From Eleusine coracana subsp. coracana (Eukaryota > Streptophyta > Magnoliopsida > Poales > Poaceae), in contig CM064434.1 in the NCBI GenBank assembly GCA_032690845.1, positions 9,674,108 through 9,738,107 on the forward strand: DNA of 64,000 bases, in the 5' to 3' direction. Below the pieces are notes generated by a model. It saw nothing but the letters and a program-made list of their open reading frames with translations, was not told where the DNA came from and ran no database searches. Shown in pieces: positions 57,185 to 64,000 of this stretch (position 1 is its first letter; every line of letters begins with the position of its first letter). A program made the position numbers and the translations under genes.

Positions 57185-60100
57185 ATGCCACCTAAGAGAG
57201 GGAATCATGGCCGACCGGTTCGTAATAATAATATGGGTGGCAATGAAACGACTGATAATCAGGCTCTTGATCTTGATAGTCCAGAGGCGATGCATGCTGC
57301 TATGCAGGCAATGCAGCAGGAGTTGGCAACTTTGAGGTAGTTTGTTCCTAATGCCCCTACTGGTGGTGGTACTGTAGCTACTAGAGGTGCTCCTGCTACA
57401 CGGAATGTTCCTGCTGCAGGTGCTATTGCTACTGGTGCTTGTTAGGAGCCACTCCCAGTTAGTGGGATTTCTTTGATGTGATGGATTGGCATAAAGTTGG
57501 ATCACTTTGATAGTAGTGGCTCTCTAGTTGATGCAGCGGATTGGCTCAGTTATGTGGAGGACAAGATGGAGGTTTTTGAGGTGGTCTATGGGGATCGTTT
57601 TCGCTATGGAACACAATTGCTGAAGGGAGAGACTCAAATTTGGTGGAGAGGTGTGCAGATTGCTAATGCTCATGCTGCACCTAGTTCTTTGACATGGCAC
57701 GCCTTTGTTAGGCAGTTTGAGAGGAGGTTCTACCCAGCCACTTTCCTTGAGAGGATGAAGATAGACCTGCAAAGCTATAAGCAGGATAAGAAGACAATGG
57801 CTAAGTATGAGGTGAGATTTAACAAGAGTGTACGCTTTGTTCCACATGTGGCTTATAATGAGTTGGACAAAGTGAGTCAGTTTTGTGAGGGTCTGAAGTC
57901 TTCTATCAGGCACATTTTGGCAGCTCTGCCATTGGTAGATTTTTGCACTACTATGGAACAAGCTTTAGGTGTGGAGATGCAGCATCAGTACACTAATGAG
58001 ATGAAGCCTTCAGGTGCTGATCAGTCTTGTAGTCAGGATGACAAGAAGAGTTAGTCTGGTGGCCATGTTCATAAGAAGGGAATATCTCAGCGTCATCACC
58101 CATATCCTGGCAAGTTCGCTCAGTCTGGTAGCGTAGGAGGAGGTGCTCCACAGTACCGAGCTGTCCCTAAGCCCGGCATGGGGCTGGTTTGTTTCTGTTG
58201 TGGTGATGCACATCACCGTGCTGATTGTCAGTGGAGTGGGAGGTGTTCTATTTGCAGCCAGAACCACAAGAATGTGGTGTGTAGTAAGAATCCGAATGCA
58301 AAGCTTCGTTGGGAGCTAGTGTCTTCTTCAGCTCTTAGTGGTACTGCTAATGTGTTGGCCTCTACATAGCAGCAGTTTTTAGTGCCACCTACACAACAAC
58401 GGTTTCTAGTGCCACCTTCTAAGCAGTTCTTGTCTGCGCCATTCTACCCTTAGTATCTAACGATGCTTTCTACACCGACCGTTCCTTCTACACCGCAGTT
58501 TGGGGCTCTTCAACTGCCCCAAGCTACTCTCCCTACAACGCCTTCACTTCCTTGGACTTCTAGTGGCTTTACACATGGTGCTTCTTCTTTTGCTGGTGTT
58601 CTTGGAGCTTACTCTTTACCCTCTACTGATGGCAGAGACCGTGGAGATGTGGTGACAGGTACTATCTTAGTTGATTCATTTGATGCATATGCTCTTTTTG
58701 ACTTTGGTGCTAGTTTCTCGTTTGTCTCAAAGGGTTTTGTGGCTCGTGCTAGACTTTCTATGCAGAGGATTAGACAGTCCATTATGGTCAGTTCTGCTAA
58801 AGGTCCTATATCTTGTTGTTTGGTTTGCCCGGGTTGTTCCATTTTTCTTGCTAATGAGACCTTTGTTGCTAATCTAGTGGTGATCCCTCTTGAGTCTTTT
58901 GATGTCATTTTGGGTATGGATTGGCTTTCTCAATATCAGGCTGTTATGCCTTGTTTCTAGAAGACAATGTCTTTGCAGGCACCATCTAGGAGAGAGGTGA
59001 TCTTTATTGGTAGTGCTATGAAGTATTCTCTTGTTTTGTTGTATCAGTTGTTCCCTGATCACTGGACAAGGAAATATGGAATTCTTTTTGCTATGATGGA
59101 TGGTAGTGACACTATTTTGCAAGTGGAGGACATCCGAGTGGTGTGCAGCTATCCAGATGTGTTCCCTGCTAAGCTTCCAGGTATTCCGCCTGAGCGTGAT
59201 GTGGATTTTGAGATAAAGTTGTTTCCTGGTACTCAACCTATCCATAAGGCTCTGTATCGGATGGCTCCTAAGGAGCAGATGGAGTTGAAGCGACAGTTGG
59301 ATGATCTTCTTGCTAAGGGCTTTATCAGACCTAGCAAGTAACCTTGGGCTTTCCCAGTGTTATTTAGGGAGAAGAAGGATAGGAGTAAGAGGCTATGTGT
59401 GGACTATCGTGCCCTTAATCAGGTTACTATCAAGAATAAATATCCTTTGCCTCGTATTGATGCGCTTTTTGAGCTATTGAAGGGGGCTAAGGTATTCTCA
59501 AAGATTGATTTGAATTCTGGCTATCATCAGTTGAGGATACGAGAAGAGGATATTGTGAAGATGACCTTTACTACATGGTATGGGCATTATGAATACATTG
59601 TTATGTCTTTTGTACTAACAAGTGCCCCTGCTGCTTTTATGGAAGCAATGAATAGGATGTTGCATGAGTACTTGGATGACTTCTTTGTTGTCTTCCTCAA
59701 TGATATCTTCATCTATTCCAAGACCGTGGAGGAGCATGAGAAACATCTTGCTCTTGTTCTGGATGCTCTGAGCAAAAATCAGTTCTATGGTAAATTGAAG
59801 AAGTGTGCCTTCTGGCTTTCCGAGGTGGCTTTCCTTGGTCATATTATTAATGAGCATGGTATTTCTGTTGATCCCAAGAATGTGGTATCGGTTGTTGAGT
59901 GGGAAAGACCTACTAGTGTGACAGAGATTCGTAGTTTTTTGGGTCTTACTGGTTATTATCGGTGTTTTGTGCAGAATTTCTCTAGCATTGCAAAGTCGTT
60001 GACTAAATTGATAGAGAAAGGTGTTACCTTTAAATGGTCTAATGATTGTGAGGTTAGCTTTCAGACATTAAAGGATAAGCTAGTGAATGCTCCTATTTTG

Positions 60101-61930
60101 ACTTTGCTTGAGAGTGGAAAGCACTACAATGTGTATATGGATACTTCTTGTATTGGCCTTGGTTGTATGTTGATGGAGGACCGTAAAGTCATTGCCTATG
60201 GCTCTAGGCAGGTGAAGAAGCATGAGAGGCTTTATCCTACTCATGATCTTACAATTTAGTATCACCCATACTTCTTGAACTTGAGGCAACGAAGATGGCT
60301 CGAGTTAATTAGTGATTATGATCTTACAATTCAGTATGACCCTGGGAAGGCAAATGTGGTTGTAGATGCTCTTAGCAGGACTGGTATTCCTAAAGTGGCA
60401 ATGCCACTAATTGCAGATTTGGAATGTATGGGTGTTGCATTATGCAATGCAGGCGCTGCTAGGGAGGAGAGTCAGATGTTAATTCAATCTTCCCTTGTTG
60501 AGAGAGTGCGTGAGGCACAACAACACGATCACTTGATTCAGGAGGCTCATAAGAGGATAGGTGATGGTAAACCTCGAGAATTCAGTATAGATGAGAATGA
60601 TGTGATCCTCTTTAGGGGACGTCCTTGTGTGCCCCAGAAATCAAAAGTGAAGATGGATATTTTGAGAGAGGCTCAAAGAACTCCTTACACCATTCATCCT
60701 GGTGAGACCAAAATGTACAAAGATCTGAAGCAAAATTTCTGGTGGAAGAGGATGAAGGTTGATGTTGCTAAGTATGTTGCGGCTTGTGATGTGTGCCAGC
60801 GTGTGAAGGCTGAGTACAAGAGGCCTGCAGGTTTATCGAAGCCTTTGGAGATTCCAAAATGAAATGGGAGCATATCACTATGGATTTTTTGATTGGTCTA
60901 CCTCGTTCTCCTCGAGGTAGAGATGCTATATGGGTTGTGGTTGATCAACTCACTAAGTCGACGCACTTCATTTCAATGAAGACAACTAATGCAGCTCATG
61001 AATTGGTTACTTTATATATGAAGGAAGTGATATGACTTCATGATGTGCCTATGTCTATTGTTTCAGATAGGGACTCCAAGTTGGTTTCTAAATTTTGGGA
61101 GTGTCTTCGCACTCAGTGTTGCTTTCCACCCGCAGACCGATGGTCAGTTAGAGCGTACCATTCAAACTTTAGAGGACATGCTTCGGTCTTGTGCCCTTCC
61201 TTGGAAGGGCAGTTGGGAGGATCAATTACCATTGGTTGAGTTTGCTTATAATAACAGCTATCACGCTAGTATAAAGATGGCACCATATGAGGCTTTGTAT
61301 AGTAGACGGTGTGTGTCTCCGTTATGCTGGGAATCTTCAGAGAGATCATTGGTTGGTCTAGATTGGATTCAGGAAACAACTAGGAAGGTAGAGGAGATAC
61401 GACAAAATATGTTGACTGCTCAGAGCCGCCAGAAGAGTTATGCTGATAAGAGGAGGCGAGACCTCGAGTTTGCAGTGGGTGATCAAGTTCTTCTCAAATT
61501 ATCACCTACTAAAGTTGTTGTGTGTTTTGGTGTTGCGGGAAAGCTTAGTCCATGGTATATTGGACCTTTCAATATCATAGCCCGAGTTGACAGTTTGGCT
61601 TATCGTTTGCAGTTGCCTGAGTCTATGAAAGGAGTTCATAATGTATTCTATGTCTCTATGTTGAGAACATACATTCGGGATCCAGCAGAGCATAAGATTG
61701 AGTTTGAACCAATCACTGTGCAACAAGACTTGACACTTGAGTGTAGCCCCGTCCACATTCTAGAATCGTCGGAGCGTGTTATGAGGAGACGAACTATCAA
61801 ATATGTGAGAGTACTATGGATCAATTAGTCTGAGCATGAGGCTACATGGGAGCTTAAGGAGCAAATGCGCAAGAAGTATCCCAATCTTTTTGAGTCCGAT
61901 GAGTTTCATTTGATTTTTGTATTTTCTTAA
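57185..61930 (+). pseudogene. Ty3/gypsy chromovirus polyprotein (Tekay-like), ten in-frame stops
   Basis: The frame from ATG at 57185 stays in register to about 60855 and encodes gag (LKGETQIWWRG, RFYPATFLERMK), a Cys-His knuckle region (CFCCGDAHHRADC), an aspartic protease (FDFGAS, where DSGA-like is usual), and a reverse transcriptase (YPLPRIDALFELLKGAKVFSKIDLNSGYHQLRI region). Its catalytic box reads FLND rather than FIDD. About 45 residues of RNase H are missing at 60257. The integrase follows with EAQ in place of the first zinc His (60670), a frameshift near 60855, the second Asp in SDRDS, another frameshift near 61110, and then ERTIQTLEDML. The tail HEATWELKEQMRKKYPNLF is the chromodomain end. 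In-frame stops: 57338, 57443, 57479, 58052, 58367, 58451, 58958, 59339, 60257 and 61826. It cannot be functional. Confidence 0.9.
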
Positions 61931-61980
61931 TTGTTAGCAAAATATGGTAGAAATGGCAGAATTTGAGGACGAATTCTTTT

Positions 61981-62011
<31 letters not shown>

Positions 62012-62013
62012 CG
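61981..62013. repeat. (GT)n-(G)n tract at the gypsy polypurine tract
   Basis: About seven GT units are followed by a run of about 17 G residues, then CGGTAGAA and the 3' LTR. This occupies the place of the polypurine tract, which in this clade is normally a shorter G/A-rich stretch. Confidence 0.85.
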
Positions 62014-62019
62014 GTAGAA

Positions 62020-63895
62020 TGTGACGTCCCAAAATAAGAAATAAAACAAAGAGCTGGTCCTATTGGGCCTTGTGGTGAAATTGAAACCCAACTTGAGCCC
62101 ATGTCAAACCTTAAGGTTTTCGGCCAACATTGTCTTGGTACTTTTATTTTTCCGTGTCAATCGTTCCCACCATCGCTGAAGAAAAGAGAGGCGGCCTTGC
62201 TCCTGCTCTTCCGTCTCTGCAGGTCAGTGTCCTTGGAGATGTGCAATTCGTTCCCCGTGCCAGGCAAAACTGGTTCCTGGCCTTGCTGATCATCCTTGCC
62301 CCCCATCTTTAGGTGCAGGGTTGCAGGACATGGAGTCGTGTTGCAGGTAGGTAGGAGGACTAGGGCGGTAGAGATTGGGTTTGATCACGGCTTCTCTTTG
62401 GTAATTGCAGACCAACCTTATTTCTTCCCTTTCCCACTATTTTCCAGGTTTAGTGTTGAGGTTAAACACGTTGAACCACTTCTGTACTAGACATTGTATT
62501 TAGTCAGTTTCAGTCTCTGCGCAGTAGCAGATCAATCCTCCTTTTCACAATCCTAGCTGCCGAATTGGGAACTTTGGTAGTAACAAAACTCGTAGAGGAT
62601 TTGGAGGCCTTTCCATCAAGTATTTATTCGCATTTTTCTGACGAGTATTGCATGATTTATCCCTTTCTGAATATGACTGTTATTTTCGTCAGTTAACTGT
62701 GACACTACAGTTTTGGTCAGTGCAGTAACTGTTCGAGGCTTATTTCCGGAGTTTTAGTTCCGAATTTGAGTAGGACTTTAACACGAACATTGTAGAGGGC
62801 TTGAAGAACTTTCCAACAAGCACTCATACGCATTTTTTCCTTGAGTAGAACTCGAGTTATTGCAATCGGGATGTTGCTGTATTGTCTTCGTCAGTTCTGT
62901 CAGGTTTCAGTTCGTTGTTACAATGATCTGTTTTGAGTGCCAATTTAAAATTACTCAAAGTCCTAATTTGTGCATATTTATGTGGAGTGTTTTATAGTCC
63001 TATGCACCCGCTTTGCAAATAGTACTCGCATGCGTGTTTCCTCTCAATATTATGGGCGTTATTGGCCTCCAAATTGAACGCTTTGGGGCTGATGACAGAT
63101 TCTGTCAGTCGTTTTGTATAGTCAATCTGAATTAGGAAACTTCGAAATTAAATTTTGAAATGAATACCAAAGATGTTGATTGTTCAGTGTAGTTACTTGT
63201 GGAGTATTTATTTGCTATCATTGTTGTTATAATTTTAATCTTATAAAAAAGTCAAGCAGTACTGCTGCTGTCTATGAAAGTGATGTGTTATTGTTTTGTC
63301 AATAATAGATTGGGGGTGTAGAAATGATATGATTGTTGTTTGTAAATGATCTTTGGGGTATTTGTACTGAGTTCTTTGTTCTAAAACAGGTGGTAGTGCT
63401 CCTGGTCGTGCCTAGTGCATTTTTCTTCTCCATAGGAGGCAAGTGAATGTAGTTGTGATTATGCTACCGTTTTGACTTGTTATTTTTATCATCTACACTA
63501 TAATGTTCAGAACCATGTCTTACCATTATGAATTGACTCTTGTCTTATTTATTTATTCAATTATACTTAATTGATGCTTAATTGTCTTTATATGACCTTT
63601 TATCTTTGGAGCATGGTTTATGTGGTTAATCCATATTATTGGAGGATGTGGAAGTTTATATTATCATTATGGTAGCATACCATGTGCATTGCATCATTCA
63701 TGTGCATTGGAAGTTATGTCATTGACCGATGGTCACGACCGTACAGGTACAGTATCATGGGATGCAGCTCCATACCTTGTTGGGTATGCAGGCAGGAGAC
63801 ATTTGCATTTGCATTCATATGCACTCATAAAGTAGTTGAACTGGCGTGTTGTTATCATTGAAGCTCTATCATTTGATTTTGTTCTATTTGGAAGT
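62020..63895 (+). mobile_element. Gypsy 3' LTR, truncated at its right end
   Basis: It starts TGTGACGTCCC after the polypurine region and runs to about 63895, where sequence of another gypsy element takes over. The part from 62760 onward is repeated in inverted orientation at 55514-57012. Compared with that copy, it lacks roughly the last 470 bases and has an extra segment at about 63690-63790 (TGACCGATGGTCACGACCG and following). No reading frame of interest. Confidence 0.8.
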
Positions 63896-64000
63896 TCAAT
63901 GTTTGGAGGAATTACCTGAATCAGACCAGCCGCTGATCAAGGAGTTACCTCAACAGATCCAATATATAGTGCACAAGTATATTCATATCTTTGAAGCACC
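63896..64000 (+). pseudogene. Fragment of a second gypsy pol gene (protease-reverse transcriptase linker)
   Basis: The frame encodes LEELPESDQPLIKELPQQ and then IVHKYIHIFEAP, resembling the linker just before the reverse transcriptase in gypsy elements, where the next residues would be the GLPPxR box. It is open to the window edge. This suggests the Tekay-like element lies nested within, or was joined to, another gypsy element. Only 35 codons are visible. Confidence 0.55.

Noticed and set aside
57083..57505. 140-codon minus-strand frame opposite the gypsy gag
   Set aside because: It is antisense to the gag frame, which has clear family motifs.

Overview
This window is nuclear DNA of a flowering plant, almost certainly a grass. 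The evidence is the density and type of transposable elements: CACTA elements with TTTGCCGAGTGC subterminal repeats, a Tourist MITE with TAA target duplication, a Stowaway MITE with TA target duplication, large copia and gypsy LTRs, and RTE and L1 LINEs. Two plant gene families are also recognisable, an oxidosqualene (triterpene) cyclase and the chloroplast import channel Toc75. Species cannot be fixed from the sequence. No rRNA, tRNA or CRISPR feature was recognised.

Left third (1-26302): behind CACTA and LTR debris lies the 3' half of an oxidosqualene cyclase gene on the + strand. Eleven exons (4688-26302) keep an open frame of about 385 codons, and every intron has GT-AG ends. Exons 4 and 5 are separated by a 17.3-kb intron (5607-22915) full of nested elements: an almost uncorrupted RTE LINE on the minus strand, an older L1-type LINE on the plus strand cut by two LTRs of one family, one of which holds a further copia LTR, and a gypsy solo LTR. 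The catalytic DCTAE motif of the cyclase reads D-S-T-A-L. The 5' half of the gene was not found and may lie left of the window.

Middle (26303-45999): CACTA fragments and a Tourist MITE, then a broken Toc75 gene on the minus strand (32169-39604). Its exon 1 is split by a 6.1-kb compound insertion with GTATT duplications, containing a very short LTR element that is itself split by a copia-type solo LTR with CCCTT duplications. A probable 4.4-kb gypsy solo LTR with a Stowaway inside follows.

Right third (46000-64000): a decayed Myb/SANT-like gene is interrupted by a non-autonomous CACTA element (47058-49474, AAT duplications) that carries a second CACTA-like element. A second Toc75 copy on the minus strand (50626-53536) has six intact exons for the last POTRA and the beta-barrel but lacks the first two POTRA domains. 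A copia fragment abuts it. Then comes a Tekay-like gypsy chromovirus carcass (57185-63895) with ten in-frame stops, mostly TAG, preceded by an LTR in inverted orientation. The last 105 bases belong to the pol gene of a different gypsy element.

The two host families do not obviously work together: one makes triterpene or sterol skeletons, the other imports proteins into plastids. The main interest is how gene structure has been changed by insertion and deletion: a cyclase that has tolerated about 17 kb in one intron, and two Toc75 copies that retain complementary parts of the protein.
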